From assembly GCA_002835675.1 (NCBI GenBank), contig PIZR01000016.1:1-53430 (forward strand): 53,430 bases of DNA. Reading direction: 5' to 3'. Below the pieces are notes generated by a model. It did no database searches. It was not told where the DNA came from and saw only the letters and a program-made list of their open reading frames with translations. This stretch comes from Bacillus sp. BA3 (GTDB taxonomy: Bacteria > Bacillota > Bacilli > Bacillales > DSM-1321). Shown piece by piece: positions 8,467 to 15,856 of the stretch (its first letter is position 1; every line of letters begins with the position of its first letter). The position numbers and the translations under genes were made by a program.

Positions 8467-9123
8467 ATGAGTTTTCGCTGGGATATTATTTTTGAATATG
8501 CTCCTTTCTTATTAAAAGGAACATTGCTTACTATAGGGCTGTCAGTTTCCTCCATCCTCATCGGAACCTTTTTGGGGTTATTGATCGGTTTAGGGAAAAT
8601 CATGAGAAACAAGGTGCTTGCCTTTCCATTTTACTGTTATGTCACGGTTTTTCGCGGAACACCGCTTTTAGTTCAAATCTTTTTAATCCATTTTGGAATC
8701 GTGCCCTTTTTTACCGGGGAAACGAATGCAGTAACTGCCGGTGTCATTGCTTTATCTTTAAATGCAGCTGCATATATAGCCGAAATTTTCCGGGCGGGCA
8801 TTCAATCCATCGATAAAGGGCAAATGGAAGGGGCCCGTTCATTGGGAATGACCCATGTGCAAACAATGATACATGTTGTATTGCCTCAAGCCTTCAAACG
8901 GATGATTCCTCCGTTAGGAAATGAATTCATCGTATTATTGAAGGATTCATCACTGCTTTGTGTCATTGCTGCCCCGGAATTGATGTATTGGGGGAAAGCG
9001 ATGGGGAGTCAGTACTTTAAAGTATGGGAGCCATACTTGGCGTGTGCCTTCATCTATCTATTCCTTACCCTCATCTTAAGTTTTGTATTAAATAGACTCG
9101 AAAGTAGGTTGAAAACAGAATGA
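8467..9123 (+). CDS. Amino-acid ABC transporter permease
   Basis: 218 residues. The ATG follows TTAGGAGGGAAACAAA. The protein is a polar-amino-acid-type (HisMQ/GlnP) permease: an N-terminal PFLLKGTLLTI amphipathic start, about five membrane helices, VFRGTPLLVQIF near residues 60-71, and the EAA coupling motif in AAAYIAEIFRAGIQSIDKGQMEGARSLGMT (described by positions 98-127). It is usual length for the family and would act as a homodimer, since only one permease gene is present. Its stop overlaps the ATPase start (ATGA), implying translational coupling. It works with the lipoprotein encoded upstream and the ATPase downstream. Confidence 0.92.
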   Translation: MSFRWDIIFEYAPFLLKGTLLTIGLSVSSILIGTFLGLLIGLGKIMRNKVLAFPFYCYVTVFRGTPLLVQIFLIHFGIVPFFTGETNAVTAGVIALSLNAAAYIAEIFRAGIQSIDKGQMEGARSLGMTHVQTMIHVVLPQAFKRMIPPLGNEFIVLLKDSSLLCVIAAPELMYWGKAMGSQYFKVWEPYLACAFIYLFLTLILSFVLNRLESRLKTE

Positions 9124-9842
9124 TAAAGGTAGAGAATCTTAAGAAGTCATTTGGCGATAATGATGTATTGAAAAATATCAATGCAATCGTTTCCCCTCGG
9201 GAAGTAGTCGTGGTGATTGGTCCTTCTGGGTCGGGAAAATCCACTTTCCTAAGGTGTATCAATCAACTTGAAACGATAACGGGAGGCCATATTTTCATTG
9301 AAGGGCTTGATACGACAGATAAGAAGGTCAATATCAATAAAGTCCGGACGGAAGTTGGCATGGTATTTCAGCATTTTAACTTATTTCCACATAAGACTGT
9401 TCTTGAGAATATAATGCTTGCGCCGATAAAGGTCCGCAAGATATCCAAAGAACAGGCTTCCCAAAGAGGGATGGAACTGCTTAAGAAAGTCGGACTTGCC
9501 GAGAAAGCGAACGCATATCCGGATTCATTATCGGGGGGACAAAAGCAGCGCGTCGCAATTGCCAGGGCGTTGGCGATGGAACCGAAAATCATGCTATTCG
9601 ACGAGCCGACTTCCGCTCTAGATCCGGAAATGGTCGGCGAAGTCCTTGAGGTCATGAAGCAGCTGGCTAAGGAAGGCATGACCATGGTAGTTGTGACCCA
9701 TGAGATGGGGTTTGCAAAAGAAGTTGGAGATCGTGTGATTTTCATGGACGAAGGTTATATTATTGAAGAAAATATTCCTAGTGAGATTTTCAATAATCCC
9801 CAGCAGGAAAGAACTAAAGCCTTTTTGAGTAAAGTGCTTTAA
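9120..9842 (+). CDS. Amino-acid ABC transporter ATP-binding protein
   Basis: 240 residues, the usual size of GlnQ/ArtR-type ATPases. Walker A is GPSGSGKST (about residues 34-42), the Q-loop is in MVFQHFNLFPH, the signature is LSGGQKQR, Walker B is IMLFDEPTSALD, and the H-loop is VVVTHEMGFA. The start ATG overlaps the permease stop by four bases. There is no C-terminal regulatory domain. It energises uptake through the permease encoded at 8467. A terminator follows, so the operon is lipoprotein, permease, ATPase. Confidence 0.93.
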   Translation: MIKVENLKKSFGDNDVLKNINAIVSPREVVVVIGPSGSGKSTFLRCINQLETITGGHIFIEGLDTTDKKVNINKVRTEVGMVFQHFNLFPHKTVLENIMLAPIKVRKISKEQASQRGMELLKKVGLAEKANAYPDSLSGGQKQRVAIARALAMEPKIMLFDEPTSALDPEMVGEVLEVMKQLAKEGMTMVVVTHEMGFAKEVGDRVIFMDEGYIIEENIPSEIFNNPQQERTKAFLSKVL

Positions 9843-9859
9843 TTACACGTAAAGAAAAA

Positions 9860-9889
9860 AACCTTCCATAAAAGGGAGGTTTTTTTTTT
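9860..9889 (+). terminator. Rho-independent terminator of importer operon
   Basis: AACCTTCC and GGGAGGTT flank a short loop between 9860 and 9880, followed by nine or more T. It also sits downstream of the convergent minus-strand gene ending at 9909. Confidence 0.85.
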
Positions 9890-9908
9890 CGGAGTATATC
9901 AGGGGGCT

Positions 9909-10280
9909 TCATTTGATGCATGAGGCGCCTAAAAGCGATTCAGGGCTTTTACCGAGCACAAGCATACTGATTTTGGCATATCCAATATTTTTATTTTGGG
10001 AGAAGGTCTGAAGTAATGCCTGGATATTCGGATCATCCTTTAACTTTTGAACTTCCTCTATATATAATCCGATAACGGAGGGCATAACGAATTCAGGGGT
10101 GTATTCGTTAGGGTTTTCATCCATGAGTAATGTGCCCATATATTGATATTTAAATTGAAGAGCCCGTGTTAAGGCAACGACATGGAGCAGTTTATCAAAT
10201 AGTTCGGGGTATGAATATTTAATTTTCTCCAGCGCTGCTTCTGTTGCCTGTAACTCATCGACACTAGATAAAGTGATCAT
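9909..10280 (-). CDS. Unknown cytosolic protein (123 aa)
   Basis: The ATG at 10280 is preceded by AAAAAGGAGATATTC, an excellent ribosome site. The 123-residue protein is soluble and mostly helical: TEAALEKIKYSYPELFDKLLHVV in the first third (quoted in part), then LTRALQFKYQYMGTLLM, then a helical region ending in GKSPESLLGASCIK. There is no signal peptide, membrane segment or known motif. It reads like one of the small conserved Bacillaceae hypotheticals. It lies between the importer operon (convergent) and the LysR regulator (same strand, 158 bp upstream), with nothing to tie it to either. Confidence 0.7.
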   Translation of the reverse strand: MITLSSVDELQATEAALEKIKYSYPELFDKLLHVVALTRALQFKYQYMGTLLMDENPNEYTPEFVMPSVIGLYIEEVQKLKDDPNIQALLQTFSQNKNIGYAKISMLVLGKSPESLLGASCIK

Positions 10281-10438
10281 GAATATCTCCTTTTTAGAAT
10301 ATATGGATCCATCAGCATTTACCGTGCTTTTTACTTATACTAGTCTAACCCCGCCGTAACGCATTGTAAAATGGTTAGATGTTATCATGTGCATAACCTA
10401 AATCTATGATAGTGCTTACATCAACCATGCTAGATAAT

Positions 10439-11323
10439 TCACTGCTTATGTGATAACGCTTCCCTCGTATATTTCAGCCATTCTTTTGCAGCGTATGAAA
10501 GGTAATGGTCCTTACTCCAAATAAATCCTAAATTCCAACTAATGGAGGGGTTTTTAACCTTGATTGTCTTTACGCGATCATCATGACGGCATAAACTTTC
10601 AGGTAATAGAGCAACGCCAAGTTTACAGTAAACCATTTCCTCAATAAAATCCCATCGTGAACTTTCCGTGACGATATGTGGAGAAAAACCAGCTTCACTA
10701 CAGGATGAAATGATGAGATCTCGAAGGACGTAATCTTTATTGAATAAGATGAAAGATTCCTTTTCCAGGTCGGCCAAATCAATTTCTTCCACACAAGCAT
10801 GCGGATGGGAGGGATGGACAATCAAGTTGATGTCTTCTTCCAAAAAAGCAAAATGATGAAAAAGTGCGGTGTTGGTTGGCAGGACTATTACGCCTATATC
10901 AATTAAGTCACTTTGAACGGATTCTTCTATTTTCTTTGAACCATCCTCTACTAATTGAAAGGTAATATTAGGATAATCCTCGTGAAAACGGCTAAGTATC
11001 CGGGGGAAGAAAGAAGCGTTTATTATCGGCGGAAGCCCGATGCGTATATGTCCCTTTTTCAAACCTACTAAATTGTCCATTTCCGTTTCCAAATTGTGAA
11101 AGGCCTTATCAATCAATTTTGCCTGCTCTAAGACGACCCTGCCTGCATCGGTCAAAATCAGTTGCTTGCGTGAACGATCAAAAAGCTCAACTCCTAGCTC
11201 GGCTTCCAGGTTTTTAATCATCTTGCTGATGGTAGGCTGGGTAATGAATAAATTGTCGGCAGCCCGAGTGAAGCTATTGAAATTGGTTACCTCTATAAAG
11301 TATTGCAAATGTTTAATATCCAT
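10439..11323 (-). CDS. LysR-family transcriptional regulator, CidR (YwbI)-like
   Basis: 294 residues; ATG preceded by AGGTGACGCA. Residues 1-60 are the LysR winged HTH (MDIKHLQYFIEV...SFTRAADNLFITQPTISKMI, quoted in pieces). The rest is the two-lobed effector domain, with KKGHIRIGLPPIINASFFPRI and a VTESSRWDFI segment. Similarity to B. subtilis YwbI/CidR, the LysR activator of the cidAB holin-like genes, is strong by recall (IRIGLPP.I..SFFPR, FQLVEDGS, SWNLGFIW-like end). No cidAB or other obvious target is adjacent, so its target lies elsewhere or is unknown. The neighbouring universal stress gene is on the same strand upstream and has its own terminator. Confidence 0.85.
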   Translation of the reverse strand: MDIKHLQYFIEVTNFNSFTRAADNLFITQPTISKMIKNLEAELGVELFDRSRKQLILTDAGRVVLEQAKLIDKAFHNLETEMDNLVGLKKGHIRIGLPPIINASFFPRILSRFHEDYPNITFQLVEDGSKKIEESVQSDLIDIGVIVLPTNTALFHHFAFLEEDINLIVHPSHPHACVEEIDLADLEKESFILFNKDYVLRDLIISSCSEAGFSPHIVTESSRWDFIEEMVYCKLGVALLPESLCRHDDRVKTIKVKNPSISWNLGFIWSKDHYLSYAAKEWLKYTREALSHKQ

Positions 11324-11413
11324 TGCGTCACCTGTTATCCTCGTTTAAATTAGTTTCATTTTACCTGTAAACGGAAGTGTTTGTAAAACATGATAAGTTT
11401 GGAATTCATGCAC

Positions 11414-11447
11414 GCATAAATAAGCTGGATTCCAAGGGGAACCCAGC
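11414..11447 (-). terminator. Terminator of universal stress gene (minus strand)
   Basis: On the minus strand GCTGGGTTCC and GGAATCCAGC flank a CCTT loop (11424-11447), followed by TTATTTAT. It is 40 bp past the end of the minus-strand universal stress protein gene. Confidence 0.65.
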
Positions 11448-11486
11448 CTAGGAAAGGGCTGGTCATAAAGAGTACTGCCGTGAATT

Positions 11487-11912
11487 TTATTTGACCAGCA
11501 AGACAGGAACTGGGGAATGTTGAACGATATAGTGGCTCACGCTGCCAAGGAATTCCTTGAAGCCACTCAATCCGCGGCTGCCCATGATGATAAGGTCGCA
11601 ATTCTGGGATTTTGCATGTTCCAATAAAGCCGTGATGGCTGAACCCTCTATGACAAATGTTTGGGATGCATTCGGGATTTCGGATAAAAGCGCTTCCGCT
11701 TTTTTAATCACTTCCTTGCCATACTTGAGCATGGATTCTTCAATTTCCTGAAAGGCATTGCCATATATATTTGGTTTGATTGGCAGCGTTACAGCGTGAA
11801 GCACCTGGATTTCGATAGCGGGATCCAGCTTCGCTAATTCAATCGCTTTTTCTAAAGATTTAAGTGCCAATTCGGATTCATCATAAGCAACTAATATTTT
11901 TGAACATAGCAT
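11487..11912 (-). CDS. Universal stress protein (UspA family)
   Basis: 141 residues, the usual single-domain Usp length. The N-terminus SKILVAYDESELALKSLEKA holds the first strand and helix. The C-terminus holds the ATP-binding signature G-x2-G-x9-G-[ST] (GSRGLSGFKEFLGSVS, then HSPVPVLLVK), so it should bind ATP. AAGAAGGGA lies upstream of the start. Related Bacillus proteins (YxiE/NhaX type) are stress- or stationary-phase-induced dimers. It is transcribed alone, with its own terminator. Confidence 0.9.
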   Translation of the reverse strand: MLCSKILVAYDESELALKSLEKAIELAKLDPAIEIQVLHAVTLPIKPNIYGNAFQEIEESMLKYGKEVIKKAEALLSEIPNASQTFVIEGSAITALLEHAKSQNCDLIIMGSRGLSGFKEFLGSVSHYIVQHSPVPVLLVK

Positions 11913-12008
11913 TGAGCGATCATTCCCTTCTTTAAAAGAATATACCCTTAGTATATCAATTTAAATCTTTCATACAGTTTCATATATTATAAATTTTGTG
12001 AATAATTA

Positions 12009-12039
12009 TTGAAGTTTACGTTAACGTCAATGTTAAAAT
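12009..12039 (+). promoter_or_regulatory. MerR-type promoter with LiuR-like dyad in a 19-bp spacer
   Basis: TTGAAG (12009-12014) and TAAAAT (12034-12039) are separated by 19 bp, the long spacer typical of MerR-regulated promoters. The spacer contains TTTACGTTAACGTCAA (12015-12030), a near-perfect dyad centred on GTTAAC. It is very close to the TTTACGTaAACGTaAA-type operators described for LiuR-family MerR regulators of branched-chain/fatty-acid catabolism in proteobacteria. It sits directly upstream of a MerR gene, so autoregulation and control of the downstream cluster is inferred. Confidence 0.75.
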
Positions 12040-12076
12040 GAAGGTAAATAATCCCTTTGCAAAGTGTGGTTTTAAC

Positions 12077-12472
12077 ATGTACACCATTTCTGATTTAGCA
12101 AAAGAATTCGGATTGACGACAAGGACCCTCCGATATTATGAGGAACTGGGTATGCTTAAACCAAAGCGTACCGAAACGGGAAAAAGGGTTTATGGAAAGA
12201 AGGAATATGCGCAGCTCAAAATCATAATGCGCGGTAAGAAGTATGGTTTTTCGTTAGTGGAAATAAAGGATATCGTCCTTTTATTCGATAAGGATAGGAC
12301 AGGCATAAAGCAATTGGAAAAAACGATTGAAACTGCAGGACAGAAGCTGAACGAAATAAATGAACGCATTAAAGAGCTGGATGGGCTGAAGCAGGATTTT
12401 GAACAGGTAATCAAAGGCTTTACCGAAACCCTTCATGACTTGAAAGTGAACGATAAAGCAGGCAAGCGGTGA
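12077..12472 (+). CDS. MerR-family regulator of the acyl-CoA degradation cluster
   Basis: Start taken at ATG 12077 (MYTISDLAKEFGLTTRTLRY). The upstream in-frame ATG at 12038 overlaps the -10 box and would precede the transcription start. This gives 131 residues. Residues 1-70 are the MerR winged HTH with RTLRYYEELGMLKP and the KRVY-KKEYAQL wing. Residues 75-130 form a coiled-coil dimerisation helix (KQLEKTIETAGQKLNEINER). There is no Cys-rich effector domain, as in LiuR/AdhR-like members, so a small organic effector such as an acyl-CoA is plausible. It is the first gene before a beta-oxidation-like cluster and has a matching dyad in its own promoter. The ribosome site is weak (AAAGTGTGG). Confidence 0.85.
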   Translation: MYTISDLAKEFGLTTRTLRYYEELGMLKPKRTETGKRVYGKKEYAQLKIIMRGKKYGFSLVEIKDIVLLFDKDRTGIKQLEKTIETAGQKLNEINERIKELDGLKQDFEQVIKGFTETLHDLKVNDKAGKR

Positions 12473-12545
12473 AATAAATCTTGAAAATAGGTTTTGATGA
12501 TAGTGAAAGATGAATATATATTCTAGAAACAAATGGGGTGAGGAT

Positions 12546-13313
12546 TTGGAAATTCAAGAAACGATTGCAGTTGTGACAGGAGGAGCTTCAGGTCTTGGAG
12601 CCGCGACAGTAAGAAACATCATTAAAAAAGGTGGAAAAGCGGTCATATTTGACCTTTCTGAGGAAAAAGGCGCTAAAATGGCTCAGGAATTGGGAGATTC
12701 AGTCCTATTTATTAAAACGGATGTAACAAGTGAAGAAAGCGTATCGGTGGCGTTGGATGAAGGGATGAAAAAATTCGGGAGCATCAATGCGGTCATCAAC
12801 TGTGCAGGCATTGCAATTGCAGAGAAGGTCATAGGCAGAAAAGGTACGCATGAATTGAAAGCGTTCTCAAAAGTCGTGCAAATCAATTTGGTCGGTACGT
12901 TTAACGTAATCCGGCTTGCCGCGGAAAAAATGGTCGAAAATGAGCCGAATCAAGAAGGGGAGCGTGGCGTCATTATCAATACTGCTTCGGTCGCTGCCTT
13001 TGAAGGACAAATCGGACAAGCCGCATATAGTGCCTCCAAGGGTGGGATTGTTGGTATGACTCTGCCAATCGCAAGGGAGCTTGCCAGCAAAGGGATACGT
13101 GTCGTATCGATTGCACCGGGTTTATTCCATACTCCGATGTTCGATTCGTTACCTGATGAAGCTAGGACGTCATTAGGGAAAACCGTACCATTCCCATCAA
13201 GGCTCGGGTATCCAGAAGAGTACGCTAAACTAACGGAAAGCATCATAACGAATCCAATGCTGAATGGGGAAACCATCAGACTGGATGGGGCCATTAGAAT
13301 GTCACCCAGGTAA
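12546..13313 (+). CDS. Short-chain dehydrogenase, 3-hydroxyacyl-CoA dehydrogenase type II-like
   Basis: Start assigned to TTG 12546 (EIQETIAVVTGGASGLG), because GGGGTGAGG lies 7 bases upstream; the frame extends to 12510 without a ribosome site. The 255 residues match the family length. The NAD-binding TGGASGLG is at the N-terminus, the NCAGIA segment in the middle, and the catalytic Y-x3-K in QAAYSASKGGI. IAPGLFHTPM and LNGETIRLDGAIRM close the protein. The pattern (HSD17B10/FadB2-like) fits oxidation of 3-hydroxyacyl-CoA to 3-ketoacyl-CoA, the step between the acyl-CoA dehydrogenase and thiolase encoded downstream. No enoyl-CoA hydratase is present in the cluster. Confidence 0.87.
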   Translation: MEIQETIAVVTGGASGLGAATVRNIIKKGGKAVIFDLSEEKGAKMAQELGDSVLFIKTDVTSEESVSVALDEGMKKFGSINAVINCAGIAIAEKVIGRKGTHELKAFSKVVQINLVGTFNVIRLAAEKMVENEPNQEGERGVIINTASVAAFEGQIGQAAYSASKGGIVGMTLPIARELASKGIRVVSIAPGLFHTPMFDSLPDEARTSLGKTVPFPSRLGYPEEYAKLTESIITNPMLNGETIRLDGAIRMSPR

Positions 13314-13393
13314 GTTGTTAATTCCTTCAGGGCAATCCATTCTAAATCCAGGAAAAAAGCCTCCGACAAAGAATTGGAGAGGAGATAAAACAG

Positions 13394-14539
13394 ATGAAAC
13401 ATCCATACCTAAGTGAAGATCATGAGATTTTCCGTAAGTCATTCCGAAAGTTTTTAGAGAAAGAAGCAGTTCCCCACTATGAACGATGGGAAGAAGAGAG
13501 GATCATTCCCCGGTCATTTTGGGTGAAAATGGGGGAACAGGGTTTTTTATGTCCGGACCTAGGAGAAGATTATGGAGGTTCAGGGGTAGATTGGGGCTTT
13601 TCAGTCATAATTAATGAGGAATTGGAAAGAGTCGGTTCTGGTTTCATTGGTTTCGGACTTCACAGTGACATCACCGTTCCGTATATTTCCGCATACGGAA
13701 ATGAGTCGCAGAAACAGCGCTGGCTTCCCAAATGCACGACGGGGGAAATCATTACAGCCATTGCCATGACAGAGCCTGGTACAGGTTCGGATTTGGCCAA
13801 TATTAAAACGACTGCCATTTTGGACGGAGATCATTACATAGTAAATGGCCAAAAGACATTCATCACGAATGGCATACATGCGGATTTGGTCATCGTTGCC
13901 TGTAAAACGGATCCAAATGCTGTTCCGAAACATAAAGGCGTTAGCTTAGTTGTGGTCGAAAGGGATACACCCGGGTTTTCCAGGGGTCGAAAACTGAAGA
14001 AGCTTGGTTTGCACAGTCAGGATACAGCAGAGCTCATCTTCGAGGATTGCCGTGTTCCAAAGGAAAACCTGCTTGGTGAAGAAGGCAAAGGGTTTAATTA
14101 CCTAATGGATAAACTGCAGCAGGAACGCCTTGTGGTGGCGATTTGTGCTCAAACCGCATCTGAGGATATGCTGGCCGATACGATTGAGTATGTGAAGGGC
14201 AGGGAAGCGTTCGGAAAATCCGTAAGTCAGTTTCAAAATACTCAATTCAAAATTGCGGAAATGGCAACGGAAATCAAAATGGGGCGTGCCTTCCTAGATC
14301 AATTGATCACCAAACATATGGCTGGTGAACAGGTTGTAACGGAAGTTTCGATGGCAAAATGGCGTTTGACGGAGACTGCCAGAAAAATATCCATTGAATG
14401 CATGCAGCTTCATGGCGGCTATGGATATATGGAGGAATACAAGATTGCCAGAAGGTATCGGGATGTTCCGGTAGCGAGCATCTATGCAGGGACAAATGAA
14501 ATCATGAAGAAGATCATCGCTAAGAATATGGGTCTTTAA
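13394..14539 (+). CDS. Acyl-CoA dehydrogenase, LCAD-like
   Basis: 381 residues; ATG preceded by GGAGAGGAGATAAAACAG. The FAD-binding signatures are AMTEPGTGSDLANIKTTA (about residues 125-142) and QLHGGYGYMEEY. In short/medium-chain enzymes the catalytic Glu sits in IYEGT. Here that position is Ala365 (IYAGTNEIMK), while Glu244 lies in KLQQERLVVA, the position of the catalytic Glu in long-chain and isovaleryl-CoA dehydrogenases. That points to a long- or branched-chain substrate (family knowledge plus inference). It would pass electrons to ETF, whose genes are not in the window. It lies 80 bp after the SDR gene and 34 bp before the thiolase. Confidence 0.93.
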   Translation: MKHPYLSEDHEIFRKSFRKFLEKEAVPHYERWEEERIIPRSFWVKMGEQGFLCPDLGEDYGGSGVDWGFSVIINEELERVGSGFIGFGLHSDITVPYISAYGNESQKQRWLPKCTTGEIITAIAMTEPGTGSDLANIKTTAILDGDHYIVNGQKTFITNGIHADLVIVACKTDPNAVPKHKGVSLVVVERDTPGFSRGRKLKKLGLHSQDTAELIFEDCRVPKENLLGEEGKGFNYLMDKLQQERLVVAICAQTASEDMLADTIEYVKGREAFGKSVSQFQNTQFKIAEMATEIKMGRAFLDQLITKHMAGEQVVTEVSMAKWRLTETARKISIECMQLHGGYGYMEEYKIARRYRDVPVASIYAGTNEIMKKIIAKNMGL

Positions 14540-14572
14540 TTTAATAAAAAGGTTGAGAAGGGAAGAGTGTAT

Positions 14573-15724
14573 ATGCGGGAAGTGGTTATCGTTGAAGGGA
14601 TTCGCACGCCAGTAGGCAGAAGGAACGGTGTCTTGAAAGACGTCCGCCCTGATGATCTGGCAGGGGAAGTATTGAAGAAGCTGATTGAAAAGGCGGGCAT
14701 CGATCCGGCTATTGTCGATGATGTCATTTTAGGCTGTGTTTCACAGTCGGGCGAACAGGCCGGTGATATAGCAAGGGTTGCTACACTGATTGCCGGATTT
14801 CCGATTGAAGTGCCGGGAACGACGATTGACCGTCAATGCGGATCAAGTCAGCAGGCAGTCCACTTCGCTTCCCAGGCCATCTTGTCGGGTGATATGGATG
14901 TGGTAGTGGCAGGTGGAGTGGAAAACATGTCACGAGTTCCCATGGGGTCTAATTATCAAGGTGCTGTAACAAGCCAAAAGTATATGGACCTTTATGAGGT
15001 GATCAACCAAGGATTATCAGCTGAGAGAATTGCCGATAAGTGGGGAATAACACGTGAAGATTGTGATCAGTTTTCCGTGGAGAGCCATGCCAAGGCAATA
15101 CGTGCTCAAAAAGAGGGACATTTTAATCGTGAAATGATATCAGTATCGGGTACTGATAAAGAAGGAAATCATATCGAAGTTACGGAAGATCAAGGCCCAA
15201 GGGGTGGAACTACGCTTGAAGTACTTGCTGGATTGAAACCGGTTTTCCAAGAAGACGGTTTAATCCATGCGGGGAATTCAAGTCAAATCAGTGACGGTGC
15301 TGCCGCTTTATTATTGATGGAACGCAGTAAAGCCGAAGAGCTTGGATTGAAACCGCGCTTTAAAGTGCATACACGGGTTGTTGTCGGGTCAGATCCCACC
15401 CTGATGCTTACGGGGCCGATTCCCGCCACCCAAAAAGCTTTGGAAAAAGCAGGTCTTACAATTGATGATATCGACATATTTGAAGTGAATGAGGCTTTCG
15501 CTCCTGTACCGATTGCCTGGCTAAAAGAAACGGGGGCAGACCCGAAGAAACTGAATCCAAATGGCGGGGCGATTGCCTTGGGTCATCCTCTTGGCGGCAG
15601 CGGGGCCAGATTGATGGTGTCAATGATCCATGAGTTAGAAAGGACTGGCGGCCGTTATGGGCTGCAAACAATGTGTGAAGGCCATGGGATGGCGAATGCG
15701 ACCATCATAGAAAGATTGGACTGA
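14573..15724 (+). CDS. Thiolase (acetyl-CoA acyltransferase)
   Basis: Start ATG 14573 (MREVVIVEGIRTPVGRRNG) has GAAGGGA about 9 bases upstream; a GTG at 14567 is too close to it. The protein is 383 residues. The acyl-accepting cysteine is Cys89 (DRQCGSSQQAVHFA). The C-terminal catalytic pair is the His of GGAIALGHPLGGSGARL and the Cys of MCEGHGMANATI. It catalyses thiolytic cleavage of 3-ketoacyl-CoA (or the reverse condensation) and completes the degradation sequence started by the flanking dehydrogenases. Same strand and close spacing imply one operon with the MerR, SDR and acyl-CoA dehydrogenase genes. Confidence 0.93.
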   Translation: MREVVIVEGIRTPVGRRNGVLKDVRPDDLAGEVLKKLIEKAGIDPAIVDDVILGCVSQSGEQAGDIARVATLIAGFPIEVPGTTIDRQCGSSQQAVHFASQAILSGDMDVVVAGGVENMSRVPMGSNYQGAVTSQKYMDLYEVINQGLSAERIADKWGITREDCDQFSVESHAKAIRAQKEGHFNREMISVSGTDKEGNHIEVTEDQGPRGGTTLEVLAGLKPVFQEDGLIHAGNSSQISDGAAALLLMERSKAEELGLKPRFKVHTRVVVGSDPTLMLTGPIPATQKALEKAGLTIDDIDIFEVNEAFAPVPIAWLKETGADPKKLNPNGGAIALGHPLGGSGARLMVSMIHELERTGGRYGLQTMCEGHGMANATIIERLD

Positions 15725-15788
15725 ATCTGGACATTCCATTTATGAATATTCGTAATTCGCACGAAAGTAAAAGCTGAAAAGGGATGAA

Positions 15789-15835
15789 GCCGACCATCGC
15801 AGGCTTTGCCTGAACTCTTCCTGTTGATGGTGGGC
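15789..15835 (+). other. Structured spacer between thiolase and acyl-CoA ligase genes
   Basis: GCCGACCATC (15789-15798) can pair with GATGGTGGGC (15826-15835), and inside it AGGC-TTT-GCCT forms a second small hairpin. There is no T run, so it is not a simple terminator. It lies in the 132-bp gap before the ligase ribosome site (GAGGAGGAAAA). It might be an mRNA processing or stabilising structure; the role is unproven. Confidence 0.4.
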
Positions 15836-15856
15836 CTACTTGAGGAGGAAAATGAT

